Assembly: GCF_017654505.1 (NCBI RefSeq)
Contig: NC_054547.1
Span: 20,949,975-21,013,974, forward strand
Length of the DNA: 64,000 bases
Direction: 5' to 3'
Origin: Polyodon spathula
Lineage: Eukaryota > Chordata > Actinopteri > Acipenseriformes > Polyodontidae
Each line of letters opens with the position of its first letter. Within the stretch, counting starts at the first letter, position 1. The notes under the pieces are model-generated. The model did no database searches and had not been told where the DNA came from. It worked only from the letters and a program-made list of their open reading frames with translations. Shown here piece by piece: positions 37,146-48,392 of the stretch. A program made the position numbers and the translations under genes.

Positions 37146-38125
37146 GGTTTGCAGAAGTATTCACCCCCAATCAATAATGTCACATTTTGTTGAATTACAA
37201 ATAATGTATGCACAGTTTTTCAAACAAACTTTTTTTATTCAAATCTGTAGTGGTTAAATTGAACACGTTTATATGAGAAGGTTAAATGTCAGCAAAACTT
37301 GCAGAGAAAATGTACAAAATGAAATTTACTGGTTGCACAAGTATTCAGCCCCTTAGTCAGTACTTGGTAGAAGCAGCTTTTGCAGCAATTACTGCTATGA
37401 GTCTTTTTGGATAGGTCTCTACTAGCTTTGCACACTAGGATGGTGAAATTTTTTGGCCATTCTTCATGGGAAAATTTTTCCAGTTCTGATAAGTTTGTTG
37501 GGGATCGTTGATGGACTGCAATCTTCAAGTCTTGCCATAAATTGTCGATTGGATTCAAATCAGGACTTTGACTGGGCCACTCAAGAACATTAATTCTGTT
37601 CAAACACTCAAGTGTGGTTTTGGCTTTGTGCTTTGTGTCATTGTCCTGCTAAAATGTGAATGTCCTCCCCAGTGTCAGAGTCTTGGCTTACTCAAATAGG
37701 TGTTCCTCACAGATCCGCCTGTACTTTGCACCATCCATTCTCCTCTCTATCCTGACAAGCTTCCCAGTCCCTGCTGAAGAGAAGAATCCCCATAACATAA
37801 TGCTGCCACCACCATGCTTGACAGTTGGGATGGTGTTGACTGGGTGATATGGGCTTGCGCCAGACGTAACGCTTGGAATTTAGATTGAAAAGTTACATTT
37901 TTGTCTCGTCTGACCACAAAACCTTTTTCCACATGTCTTTAATTTCATTTACATGCTTTTTTGCAAACTCATATCTGCTTTAAGATGAGGCTTTTTGAGT
38001 AATGGCTTCTTTCTTGCCACCCGTCCATACAGGCAAGCTTTGTGTAGGGACTAGCTTATTGTTGATGTGTGATCACAAACTCTAATCTCAGACCCAGAAC
38101 TCTGCAGATTTCTCAAGGATACTTT
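37141..38125 (-). mobile_element. Tc1-like transposon, truncated, with transposase relic
   Basis: The left end carries GTTTGCAGAAGTATTCACCC near 37,147, a Tc1-type terminus. Minus-strand frames give a catalytic core: the segment near 37,560 reads [20 protein letters not shown] (Glu position changed to Asp in NPIDNLW) and [18 protein letters not shown] degraded N-terminal half (PSLSGSLSRQDRRENGWCKV-like reading frames) extends to about 38,120, where similarity stops without a right terminus. A (TAA)n tract follows. Confidence 0.75.
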
Positions 38126-38208
38126 ATAAGTGATACATTATACTGTGATATTTTGTATCAATTTAAATCGGCATGGATAAGGGCGTCTGCTATTAAATAA
38201 ACAAACTA

Positions 38209-38213
38209 TTATT

Positions 38214-38279
<66 letters not shown>

Positions 38280-38284
38280 TAATA

Positions 38285-38316
<32 letters not shown>

Positions 38317-38332
38317 TAATAATAATAGCTGC
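38209..38332. repeat. (TAA)n microsatellite
   Basis: About 120 bp of TAA/ATA units with small interruptions. Opens a meaningless poly-Tyr frame on the minus strand. Confidence 0.95.
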
Positions 38333-38852
38333 AATGGCCGGGGTCCAAACACCAGACCATATGACCTATGATTGTATTTCACATGGCGTCTACCAGTCTT
38401 TGTACTATATTGTACCAAAAATTAATAGAATAGTACAACATATGCTGAATTTGATTTGATTGTGGCCTCCATGTTTTTTGATGCAGCAACTTTACTTTCA
38501 ACAAATTTCACAGACAACCTCCTTGAGATTAAGTATGCAAAGTTTCTGTTTCAAAGAAAATGTTTCAATATTTTGACAAATCCAATATGGCCACCAATGC
38601 AGTTGTATATACGGTTTCCTTAATGTTCCTTAGTCCCCATGACCCAATATGCACTCTAAACAGTTATCAGCGCATATATGGGTTCCTATAGGTGTTCCAT
38701 AGTAACCATGACTCTATCTGCACTCTGTAGGGAGTTATAAGCAAGTTTTGCATTTGATCTTTAGCATGGTAGTACACCCACCCCTCATTATATCACCCCT
38801 CACTACACTGCAGATTCTGATATATCGCGATCCTGGAGTTGTGCCACCATTT
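38333..38852. repeat. Dispersed repeat, copy 1 (GCTGCAA...GGTCCAAACACCA family)
   Basis: Begins ATAGCTGCAATGGCCGGGGT and later includes CCAATATGGCCACCAATGC. The same opening (ATAGCTGCAAGCAGCAACGA) appears at 42,067, and similar CAATATGGCTGCCAAACCAT strings lie at 41,560 and 43,030. It has no coding capacity. I cannot name the family. Confidence 0.5.
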
Positions 38853-38920
38853 CACATGACTGTGAATACAGATATGCATCTGCTGGTCACAGATACCTTA
38901 AAAAGTCAGTATCTGGTGTG

Positions 38921-39935
38921 ACATAAGAACATAAGAACATAAGAAAGTTTACAAACGAGAGGAGGCCATTCGGCCCATCTTGCTCGTTTGGTTGTTAGTA
39001 GCTTATTGATCCCAAAATCTCATCAAGCAGCTTCTTGAAGGATCCCAGGGTGTCAGCTTCAACAACATTACTGGGGAGTTGATTCCAGACCCTCACAATT
39101 CTCTGTGTAAAAAAGTGTCTCCTATTTTCTGTTCTGAATGCCCCTTTTTCTAAACTCCATTTGTGACCCCTGGTCCTTGTTTCTTTTTTCAGGCTGAAAA
39201 AGTCCCTTGCGTCGACACTGTCAATACCTTTTAGAATTTTGAATGCTTGAATTAGGTCGCCACGTAGTCTTCTTTGTTCAAGACTGAACAGATTCAATTC
39301 TTTTAGCCTGTCTGCATATGACATGCCTTTTAAGCCCGGAATAATTCTGGTCGCTCTTCTTTGCACTCTTTCTAGAGCAGCAATATCTTTTTTATAGCGA
39401 GGTGACCAGAACTGCACACAATATTCAAGATGAGGTCTTACAAGTGCATTGTACAGTTTTAACATTACTTCCCTTGATTTAAATTCAACACTTTTCACAA
39501 TGTATCCGAGTATCTTGTTAGCCTTTTTTATAGCTTCCCCACATTGCCTAGATGAAGACATTTCTGAGTCAACAAAAGCTCCTAGGTCTTTTTCATAGAT
39601 TCCTTCTCCAATTTCAATATCTCCCATATGATATTTATAATGTACATTTTTATTTCCTGCGTGCAGTACCTTACACTTTTCTCTATTAAATGTCATTTGC
39701 CATGTATCTGCCCAGTTCTGAATCTTGTCTAGATCATTTTGAATGACCTTTGCTGCTGCAACAGTGTTTGCCACTCCTCCTACTTTTGTGTCGTCTGCAA
39801 ATTTAACAAGTTTGCTTACTATACCAGAATCTAAATCATTAATGTAGATTAGGAATAGCAGAGGACCTAATACTGATCCCTGTGGTACACCGCAGGTTAC
39901 CACACTCCATTCTGAGGTTTTTCCTCTAATCAGTA
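38921..39935 (-). mobile_element. CR1-type LINE copy F, nested in a Tc1-like element
   Basis: Tail ATAAGAACATAAGAACATAA at 38,921, then the 3' hairpin, then a clean RT C-terminal half ending at the TSEWSVVT/VLLIRG region (39,935). The open frame includes SVLGPLLFLIYINDLDSG, KFADDTKVGG and the full thumb to ILGSISY with no internal stop, so it is a relatively young insertion. 5' truncation occurs inside RT motif 4. Confidence 0.93.
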
Positions 39936-40897
39936 GGACCACCTTTTGCCTCCTGCAACACGACACATCTCCTTCGCATAGAGTTGATCAGGCTGTTGAT
40001 TGTGGCCTGTGAGAAGTTGCTGGATATTGGCGGAAACTGGAACAAGCTGTCATACACATCGATCCAGAGCATCCCAAACATGCTCAATGGATGACATGTC
40101 TGGTGAGTATGCAGGCTATGGAAGAACTGGGACATTTTCAGCTTCCAGGAATTGTGTACAGATCCTTGCAACATGGGGCCGTGCTCTATCATGCTGAAAC
40201 ATGAGGTGATAGCGGCTGTTGAATGCCAAGACAGTGGGCCTCAGGATCTCGTCACCGTATCTCTGTGCATTCAAATTGCCATCGATAAAATGCAATTGTG
40301 TCCGTAGCTTATGCCTGCCCATACTATAACCCCAACGCCACCATGGGGCACTCTGTTCACAATGTTCACATCAGCAAACTGCTCGCCCACACAAAGCCAT
40401 ACACGCTGTCTGCCATCTGCCCGGTACAGCTGAAACCGGGATTCATCCGTGAAGAGCACACTTCTCCAGCATGCCAGTGGTCATCGAAGGTGAGCATTTG
40501 CCCATTGAAGTTGGTTACGACACCGAACTGCATACAGGTCAAGACCCTGGTGAGGACAACGAGCACGCAGATGAGCTTCCCTGAGACGGTTTCTGACAGT
40601 TTGTGCAGAAATTCTTCGGTTGTGCAAACTCACAGTTTCATCAGCTGTCCGGGTGCCTGGTCTCAGATGATCCCGCAGATGAAGAAGCTGGATGTGGAGG
40701 TCCTGGGCTGGCGTGGTTACACGTGGTCTGCGGTTGTGAGGCAGGTTGGACGTACTGTCAAATTCTCTAAAACAACGTTGGAGGCGGCTTATGGTAGAGA
40801 AATGAACATTCAATTCTATGGCAACAGCTCTGTTGGACATTCCTGCAGTCAACATGCCAATTTCACGCTCCCTCAAAACTTGAGACATCTGTGGCAT
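39936..40897 (-). pseudogene. Tc1-like transposase pseudogene (salmonid-type family)
   Basis: Starts MPQMSQVLREREIGMLTAGM (40,897) with a helix-turn-helix (SNRAVAIELNVHFSTISRLQ) and NRRPRVTTPAQD. Frames then shift near 40,480 and 40,300. The core shows VLFTDESRFQLYRADGRQRV (first Asp), VPHGGVGVIVWAGISYG, LMFQHDRARPHVARIC (second Asp, with Arg where Asn is usual) and SPDMSSIEHVWDALDR (Glu), so the catalytic triad survives although the frame does not. The C-terminus is cut by CR1 copy F. Confidence 0.85.
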
Positions 40898-41187
40898 TGT
40901 TTTGTGTGAAAAAACTGCACATTTTAGAGTGGCCTTTTATTGTCCCCAGCACAAGGTGCACCTGTGTAATGATCATGCTGTTTAATCAGCTTCTTGATAT
41001 GCCACGCCTGTCAGGTGGATGGATTATCTTGGCAAAGGAGAAATGCTCACTAACAGGGATGTAAACAAATTTGTGCACAAAATTTGAGAGAAATAAGCTT
41101 TTTGTGCTTATGGAAAATTTCTGGGGTCTTTTATTTCAGCTCGTGGGACCAACACTTTACATGTTGCGTTTATATTTTTGTTCAGTA

Positions 41188-42306
41188 TATATATTATTCA
41201 CAGACTCATGTCTTGTTTCTCCTCAGACACAATCCCCTAATAAGCTGGGAGTGTTTGTTTTTTTTTTTTTTTCTGTAGCTGGAGCCTTAAGTTTTAGTGC
41301 ACTGATCTGTGTTAGATACAGCTGAGGAGCTATAGGTCAATTTGTGGGTTTTATAATGTTCCATTATAACTATGACCCTATTGGCATGCCCTAGGAGATA
41401 AAATTTAAATGTTAATTCCAATACAGTCGCCAAACCATGTGACCAATCTGCTTTTGATTTTAGTGGTTATTACTTTATTATGGGCTGCACAACTGTGCCA
41501 ACATTGAAGAGCATACGTGCAACACTTTTCTTGTTATGGGCCATAAAAGTAATTTTTCAATTATCAATATGGCTGCCAAACAATGTGACCAAAACACGCC
41601 ATTTTGAAATTGACGGTACTTCACGTTACCCTCTACTATCAACTCAGTTTCATGTTTACTGTGAAATAGTGTAGTGTACAGTTTCTAGTGTACCGCAGTA
41701 TGGATTTATATTTTACTATATGTAAATATAGCACTCAGGAAATGTTATTTTGTCGCTGCATCCATGTTTTTTAACGAAAAAGCAGGCATTTTACAAAACT
41801 TAAAAAGGACCTTCTCATGAGCAAACGTGACAACTTTGGTGCTGATCAACACTGCGGTTTCAGACAAGAAGATCTTTGAATATTTTGTGCAAATCCAACG
41901 TGGTGGGCAACGTGGCGGTTTCAAATTATGTTTTTTTTAGGCCATTTGTGCGCTCTCTGCTGACATTGTCAGATCTCCATCTTAAGTCGTTTTTGTTGAC
42001 AAGAGTTTTAAAAATTGTCCAATATTTTTACGAGATCTAGTCTTGTGGCCATAGGCTTGGAAGCCTAAATATAGCTGCAAGCAGCAACGACGAGGTCCAA
42101 ACGCCACACCATGCGTCCTATAACCATATTTCACACAGGGCATAGTAGCCCATTGGCCTCTACTAATCCCTTTAGCATGGGTTGCAAGGTGTTTTCACAG
42201 TAACCATTATTCTGTCTGCACTCTAAAATGAGTTATCAGCTAGTTTTACAGTTGACTTTAAGGAGTGGTCAAAGGTCATGGACAAGGCAATTTTTTATTA
42301 GAGCAT
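41188..42306. repeat. Dispersed repeat, copy 2, and unassigned DNA
   Basis: Contains CAATATGGCTGCCAAACAAT (41,562) and ATAGCTGCAAGCAGCAACGA (42,067), shared with the segment at 38.3-38.8 kb. A GTGCACTGATCTGTGTTAGA string at about 41,298 recurs at 43,322. No ORF of interest. Confidence 0.45.
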
Positions 42307-42937
42307 TGTGGCAAAGTGGTTAATTGTAGACAGGTGCAGGGGTGATGCAGTGCTTGAAAGAAGCACACAGAGGTAATTATAATCCAGTTTTCAGAAATGT
42401 TTTTATTTTATTTCCAGGACTGGCGACCAAACAATAGTTCCGCGGCAGTACACACCAATGTGTACAGCACAGAGTATATAACAAGAACAGGTAGTCCCAA
42501 ATTATAAACAATATCCAAACCACAATAATACCAACACAGTCACCAGTCCTGGGTGCGTGTAGTTGTGCTCATGGTGGGTGATACAGTTTTATATTTGTGA
42601 CAAAAGTGCAGTGTTGTCCACTTTGTTAACAGTCTGGTAATGTAAAAGACAAGTCAATTACAAACAATCAAAAACACAACACTCACGATTTCAGTTTTAT
42701 GTATACTGTTTACTGTCCTTCTGGCTCTTACTCACTACAAACCAGTGCAAAGGAACATATTATGATTCTCCATCCCCCTTATATACTGTCATGCATGAAC
42801 CCTTGGTAAACAAATGCAGCTATACATTCTGAGGCTGCTACATTGTTTCCCTTCCGCATCAATACGTTCTTGCAACGGAGTCTCGCCTTCTTCCAGACTT
42901 ACTGACTTCCCGACCTAGGGAAAGAACAGACTAAAAG
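42307..42937 (-). mobile_element. Truncated LTR related to the one at 36.06 kb
   Basis: Runs TGTGGCAAAGTGG (42,307) through CACCAGTCCTGGGTGCGTGT and a CCCTTATATACTGTC TATA region (TATATAAGGG on the minus strand, near 42,780) to AAGAAC at 42,937, and then breaks into the dispersed repeat. It matches the 36 kb LTR along most of its length with many differences, and the U3 start is lost. Confidence 0.6.
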
Positions 42938-44358
42938 AACAGGTAGTATGTGCACCAAGTTTCAGATCTCTGCTGTAAACAGTTTCAGTGAAGACGACAT
43001 TAAAATTGGCCAAAATTCTCACAATTCAATATGGCTGTCAAACCATGTGACCTATCTTCGTTTTCGCTCTGACAAAATTTCCCATAGGCCTCTACCACCG
43101 TATCAAGTTTCGTGCAACTGTGTTGATTTTACAGACATCTGAAAATGTTGGCAGAATAATAAAAACAAATAAACCCAGTTGCTACTATAAAGGCTTCTAA
43201 AGAAAACATGGTTCAGTCATCACAAATAATCTCTGATACAGCTTGCTACGTTTCCTATAATTAGTTATTGGGCTACTTAAGTTGTATCGTGTACAGAGCA
43301 TAATCTTACGCTGAAGTTTAAGTGCACTGATCTGTGTTAGATACAAATGACTTTGTCAATTTTGGCAAAAATCTTGGAATTGTGGGTTATTAGCCAATTT
43401 AAATGTTGTTTTGATAAAATCAGTATTATAACTAGTCTGTAGTCTGGCTGAAGACAGAGACATAGTACTGTGACTGCAACATTGAAAGCAATGGATGAAA
43501 CAAGGCTGACATGGTTTAAAAAATTACTTTTACAAACAAGCACTGATACACTGACTACTGTATAGTGCCTAATGTAGTGGCAACGTTTAAGTACATTGAT
43601 CTGTCATTGTGACTATCATGTTGTCTGCCTTTCTAAGCAATAGTGTGTTATAACAGTCTTCTTGAAATCATTTTTTTTTCATAAATAACTTTAGATATAT
43701 ATGAACTAAAAAAGTAACTATTGTTTAATGTCATGTATTGAACTAAATAGTACTCTTAGTTTTAAACTTGAAATTGAGATAGATCAAATGTTATGATCAC
43801 AAACAATGTTGGATTCAGCTGACTGTCAATTTTGGCAAAAATCTTGGAATAGTGGGTTAGGAAGAACACTGATCTGTTGCCATTGCATAGTTTCTTAGGG
43901 ATGCATCATAATAAACATTTGAAAGTAATAGGGCTATCTATACATAACAAATACATGCTCTACTGATATTTGCAAAATTGGTAGGAGTTACTTTAAACTT
44001 GGCTTTCATGTAGAGCAAACGTTTTCAAAATAAGGGTTGTGAGAATGTTAGTACCAGCAAACACATTATGTTTGTGAGGATTACCCTCTAGTGGCGAATA
44101 ATTGTAATTGATTTTAAAAAGCATTTTTTTCACCAAAATTGACACTTTTTGGACACTGTAGATCATATAGGCTTTATTTAAATAATTAACTTAAATATCC
44201 AATTGTTTTAACAGTCACAGACAGAACCACTCTTATCTATTGATTAAAGTACTGTTGATCAATATCTTACAACACCCTGACTAAAAACAATGCTGTCTGA
44301 TTGCCAAATGATCAAAGGGGAAGGGGACGGCGGGGGAGGGATTTCCCAGCTCACTGGA
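42938..44358. other. Repeat-rich intergenic DNA
   Basis: Continues the dispersed repeat (to about 43,165), then A/T-rich sequence with degenerate internal duplications: GTCAATTTTGGCAAAAATCT at about 43,354 and 43,826. No gene. Confidence 0.5.
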
Positions 44359-44452
44359 ACATAAGAACATAAGAACATAAGAACATAAGAAAGTTTACAA
44401 ACGAGAGGAGGCCATTCGGCCCATCTTGCTCGTTTGGTTGTTAGTAGCTTAT
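44359..44452 (-). mobile_element. CR1-type LINE copy G, tail-only fragment
   Basis: About 94 bp: four ATAAGAAC units, the 3' hairpin and the first bases of the ORF2 end. It is among the shortest 5' truncations in the window. Confidence 0.9.
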
Positions 44453-44905
44453 TTGAATTGAACCAGGTTGCAACGGATGGGTACATATTGTGGCGAAGAG
44501 CACAGTACAGTTGTACAGTACACATTATAAATTAGAAAAATTCTCATCAGCTCAGTTTAAAACCATTATAAGCATAAATAGTTCTCACACTTATGTTTTT
44601 AAACTAATACTAGATTAACCAAATGGCCCCAGGATAAAAACAGGAAATTATGTATAACGAAAAATATCTTGAAGTGTTTAGCACCAAAAGAAAGGTAATT
44701 TCTTCCAGGGGAAATAACAATTGTTTTTGATCTAACTAAGAAACTTTAGTCCACATAGTTGAAATTGTTGAAATTATGGTAATACTATTTTAAGGCAGAA
44801 ACAGGGCAGAGACCTTGATCCCACACCTAGCCAATGAGAACAACTAGCGGAAAGTTTGAATTCTGCCTTTGTGCAAAGAGAATAAAAAGGCAGAATGCCT
44901 TTAAT
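44453..44905. other. Intergenic, nothing recognised
   Basis: A/T-rich sequence between CR1 copy G and the 18 bp tandem repeat. No coding similarity. Confidence 0.5.
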
Positions 44906-44908
44906 CTA

Positions 44909-45066
44909 GTGCTCCAGTACGTAAATTGCTCCAGTACATAAATCGCTCCAGTTAGTAAAGCACTCCAGTACGTAAATCGATCCAGTATGTAAATAGGCTC
45001 CAGTACGTAAATGTGCTCCAGTACATAAATAGTTCCAGTTAACAAATCTCTCCAGAATGTAAATAC
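44909..45066. repeat. 17-18 bp tandem repeat (GCTCCAGTACGTAAAT)
   Basis: About nine units of GCTCCAGTACGTAAATCG with variants (ACATAAAT, TATGTAAAT, TTAGTAAAG). On the minus strand it encodes repeated YVLEHIYVLE-like peptides, an artefact of the unit length. Confidence 0.85.
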
Positions 45067-45069
45067 CTA

Positions 45070-46844
45070 TGCAACAGATTATGCTGAAATAAGGAATCAA
45101 CGCCTCAAGAAAACTTTCCCTGCTGGTTAGCCCTGACATGCGAAGGACAACAACCGCTACTCTATGAATTAGAAACATCGACTTTCTACAAACAGAGATT
45201 AAGTATACCCACTTGTGTTCCTATAATAAGCTTTCTTTCTCTCTCTGGATTGTGGGAGGGGCCTGTGAGCAAAGAGCAAGGAGCAGTGAACTGTGCGAGC
45301 GGTGAACTGTATTAGTAACTTTAAATTAGTTTAAATAAATATATCAGTAAATTCGTTTTCTATATAAGTTTGTTTTAATATCGGCAAACTTTTAGTCAGC
45401 GTGTACACCCGGGGATGGGCTCCCACTCGGGTGGTACAGGGGGGCTGACTCGGAGACATGGGTTCAGGTGTATACCTGACCCTGATTTCTCAGTGGAGGA
45501 TGTGTTGTTGGCGGTGGGAAAGTCAGTCGGGTTTGGTAATATTAAATCTGCCTCACGAATGAACAAAGCAATAGTTGTTTTCCTGAGTCAAGAAATTCTG
45601 GCAAGTAAAATTGTGGAAGGGTTTGTTATAAATGGTTCATTTATTTCAGTAATGCCCCTATCTACACCTTTGACTAAAGTTATTCTTTCAAATATACCCC
45701 CGTTTACTGATAACACCGTAGTTGCGAGAGAGCTCTCTCGATACTGCAAAATAATGTCACCTTTTAAACAAATACCACTCGGTTGCAAGGAACCAGAAAT
45801 TAAACATGTAACGTCTTTTAGAAGGCAGGTTTTTGTACTTTGAACGACTCTGATTTTGTTTTAAATGTTGCATGGCATTTTAATATTGAAGGTAGGGACT
45901 ATGTAGTGTTTGCAAGCACGTAAGTAATGAAATGTTTTTGTTGTGGTGAACAGGGGCATCTCAAACACTCAAGCCCACGGTTAAACGCAGAAGCAGGTCC
46001 GAGTGGTAATAGTAATGATACCGGGGAGGGGGCCGAAGTGGTTCAGAGAGCACAGGTGGAAGAGACAGAGCGACCAGAACCAGGCGACTCAGCCCAGCAA
46101 CAGCCTGCCAGCAGCGAGTCTACAGCTGAGCCAGAGGCTGCTACAACATCGGCTAATGCTGACCAGGACAGTGAGTTCAAGGTGGTGGGGAAGAAAGGGC
46201 AGCTGAAAGAGAGGAAGGCGTCCTCTGCGGCTGCCAGCGCGGCGGGCCGGGGAGGGAGTCAATTTGGGGACCTATGGTTTTTCACGGCAGTGGCGGAGGG
46301 TCTCACCATCCATAGCCTCCTACGCCCGACTACTCTGTTCCACCGCAGTGCAGGGATGGTGATTCCAGGCCCACTGATCCCACTTCTCAGGTTCAGATAT
46401 CGGGTGGGGTTAGCGGAGGTGAATCTCTGTCGGCCCCAATGGCGGTACTTGGCTGTGAGGAGGAAGTCCGCTGTGCCGGAGTTCAAGTCGGCTGTGATGG
46501 GGATCCTGTCCCGGGTGGCTCCTCTCGGCCCGGGGAGTCGGGGGTGGCGGAGGAGCCAGCGGCGGCAGAGGCAGGGAAATCGGCGGAGGAGGAGTAGATG
46601 TCGCTGTATTTGGAGGGTGAAGAGAATGATGTAAGTTTCTCCGATACCTCGCAGTTCTCGCAGTGACATTTCGGCCAGCCAAACCGGTAAGGGCAAATTA
46701 TATACTATTAAAGAAATCAGTACTTTTCTTGATAGAACAAAGGGTAAGAGGCGAGTAGAGGTAAAATTATTTTTCCCAGACCAGAAACATTTTTTATATT
46801 CTGCAAATGTTGTACTCAGGAAATCAACTTTAGCTGAATTCGAT

Positions 46845-46884
<40 letters not shown>

Positions 46885-47074
46885 TTCAGACTGAAAAAGC
46901 ATATGAGTTCAGTGAGGAAATTGTTGAGATCTTCTAATCAATTTTAGTGGCTAATTTTACCTGGAATATTTATATGTTTATGTCTTTATTCATTTTATTG
47001 TTGAGCAATCTATTTTTACCAATGGAGAAAATTATTTTAGGCTCTTTTAACATAAATGGGGATAGAGATTTTAA
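45070..47074 (+). mobile_element. Tx1-type LINE relic (ORF1 and the first codons of ORF2)
   Basis: ORF1 at 45,415-46,690 is followed by a spacer with a 38 nt A run (46,848-46,883), then MEKIILGSFNINGDRDF (47,022-47,072), the usual start of a Tx1/L1 ORF2 endonuclease. There CR1 tail H cuts in. Everything downstream of the ORF2 start is missing. The 45,240-45,410 segment may be its 5' untranslated region. Confidence 0.72.
45415..46690 (+). pseudogene. Tx1-type ORF1 (gag-like, CCHC knuckle) relic
   Basis: ATG at 45,415. Residues 20-140 read DPDFSVEDVLLAVGKSVGF, NIKSASRMNKAIVVFLSQEI, VMPLSTPLTKVILSNIPPF, ELSRYCKIMSPFKQIPLGCK and VTSFRRQVFVL, a typical Tx1 ORF1 RNA-binding region. A one-base shift at about 45,840 moves it to LNDSDFVLNVAWHF. 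A further change precedes MKCFCCGEQGHLKHSSPR (45,927), a zinc knuckle whose final Cys has become Ser. An acidic/Gln tail follows (EETERPEPGDSAQQQPASSE). The protein would coat LINE RNA; this copy is dead. Confidence 0.78.
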
Positions 47075-47117
47075 TAAGAACATAAGAACATAAGAAAGGT
47101 TACAAACGAGAGGAGGA
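47075..47117 (-). mobile_element. CR1-type LINE copy H, minimal tail
   Basis: Only ATAAGAACATAAGAACATAA, AAGGTTACAAACGAGAGGAG: octamers plus half of the hairpin. It faces copy I in the opposite orientation 530 bp away. Confidence 0.8.
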
Positions 47118-47644
47118 GAGGACCAAAATGGTCGGGAGGGGCCTTGTATGATTGATGTTATTTTAGGTAATGTGAAAACCAACGCATTAGTGGACACGGG
47201 TTGTGAGCAAACCTTGATTAGAACAGCTCTCTTGGGTGGTGTGTTGTGGCGGCCACGCGGTCAGGTGGCCATCTCCTGTATCCATGGAGACATGACGGCA
47301 TACCCCACCCTAAAAGTATATTTATTGGTAGGACCGATAAAACATCACCTGGTAGCATGGTTGGCAGAAAGGTTGCCACACACAGATATTCTGGGCTGAG
47401 ACTGGCCAAAAATCAAAGAATTAATACAAACAATGGCAGTCTCAGCTGCCCACGTAAACGTGGCAGAAAAAAAGAAAAGGGAACGAATTGGTAATGTGTT
47501 TCCTTTTCACACTGAAACATTTTATCCATTTTTCATCCTAGAAAAACAAATAAAAAGAGACGGACTGCAACATGGGAGGGAGCATCTTTGAGACAAGGCT
47601 GGGGTCTGGTGGGAGAGTGCGTGAATGGTAACAAACTCCAGTCA
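47118..47644 (+). pseudogene. Ty3/Gypsy aspartic protease segment
   Basis: Open from 47,148: IDVILGNVKTNALVDTGCEQ TLIR has the catalytic DTG (DTGC), followed by CIHGDMTAYPTLKVYLLVGP and ERLPHTDILG with a stop where fish Gypsy elements read LLGRDWP. The protease cuts the gag-pol polyprotein. After the stop, VNVAEKKKRERIGNVFPFH-type sequence continues in a frame without RT motifs. RT and RNase H do not follow; CR1 piece I intervenes. Confidence 0.75.
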
Positions 47645-47719
47645 AAACAACCAAACGAGCAAGATGGGCCGAATGGCCTCCTCTCGTTTGTAAACTTTCT
47701 TATGTTCTTATGTTCTTAA
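47645..47719 (+). mobile_element. CR1-type LINE copy I, tail fragment
   Basis: AACAACCAAACGAGCAAGAT, the full hairpin, then TTCTTATGTTCTTATGTTCT. Plus orientation, inverted relative to copy H. Confidence 0.9.
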
Positions 47720-48202
47720 AAGGAGTTGGAACGCAGTGTGACCCAGTGGGCGAGGTTACTGGGCCATCCAGGGCAGATGCTACTCCGACCCCTCTCAATA
47801 TACCGGACATGCGGTAATCAAGCGCAGACATAGTGTGGGGCCAACATAATGACCTGTCACGAGTGCACGCTTGGGGGCAGGTCTGGTCTATTGAAGGTAA
47901 GGATGGTGATGGTGCTGGGGCGAGTGTATATCCACACTTCAGTATCAAGGGGCAATTACTGTATAGGGTAAATATAGCCACAGACACAGGACAGCCTGTA
48001 ACACAATTATTGGTTCCCCCGTCTTGTCGGACCGAGGTCATGAGGCTGGCGCATGATATAGCTTTTGCATGGCATCTCAGAGCTGAAAAGACAAGACACT
48101 GGATATTGGCTTTATTCTATTGGGTAGGTCTTCATACTGATTTGTCTAAATATGTAGCCTCATGCCCTGACTGCGTCCCGCCCCTTTGGTTCCACTGCTG
48201 AT
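47720..48202 (+). pseudogene. Ty3/Gypsy integrase zinc-binding region
   Basis: From 47,833 the frame gives GQVWSIEGKDGD, LLYRVNIATDTGQPVTQLLV, then LAHDIAFAWHLRAEKTRHWI and YVASCPDC, an HHCC finger (His-His-Cys-Cys) as in retroelement integrases. A shift then leads to RPAPLVPLLI in another frame just before CR1 copy J begins at 48,203. The catalytic DDE core is absent. It probably belongs to the same Gypsy element as the protease. Confidence 0.75.
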
Positions 48203-48392
48203 TAAGAACATAAGAAAGTTTACAAACGAGAGGAGGACATTCGGCCCATCTTGCTCGTTTGTTTGTTAGTAGCTTATTGATTCCAGAATCTCATCAAGCA
48301 GCTTCTTGAAGGATCCCAGGGTGTCAGCTTCAACAACATTACTGGGGAGTTGATTCCAGACCCTCACAATTCTCTGTGTAAAAAAGTGCCTC

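Larger units (their letters stand above)
38853..41187 (-). mobile_element. Tc1-like transposon split by CR1 copy F
   Basis: The right terminus is ATATATTTTTGTTCAGTATA at about 41,170-41,187, with the transposase on the minus strand. The 3' part continues on the far side of the CR1 insertion (38,853-38,920: TCACATGACTGTGAATACAG, CAGATACCTTAAAAAGTCAG), so the two pieces were once contiguous. It closely recalls a Tc1-like family I know from salmonid genomes, by memory only. The left inverted repeat is missing. Confidence 0.85.
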
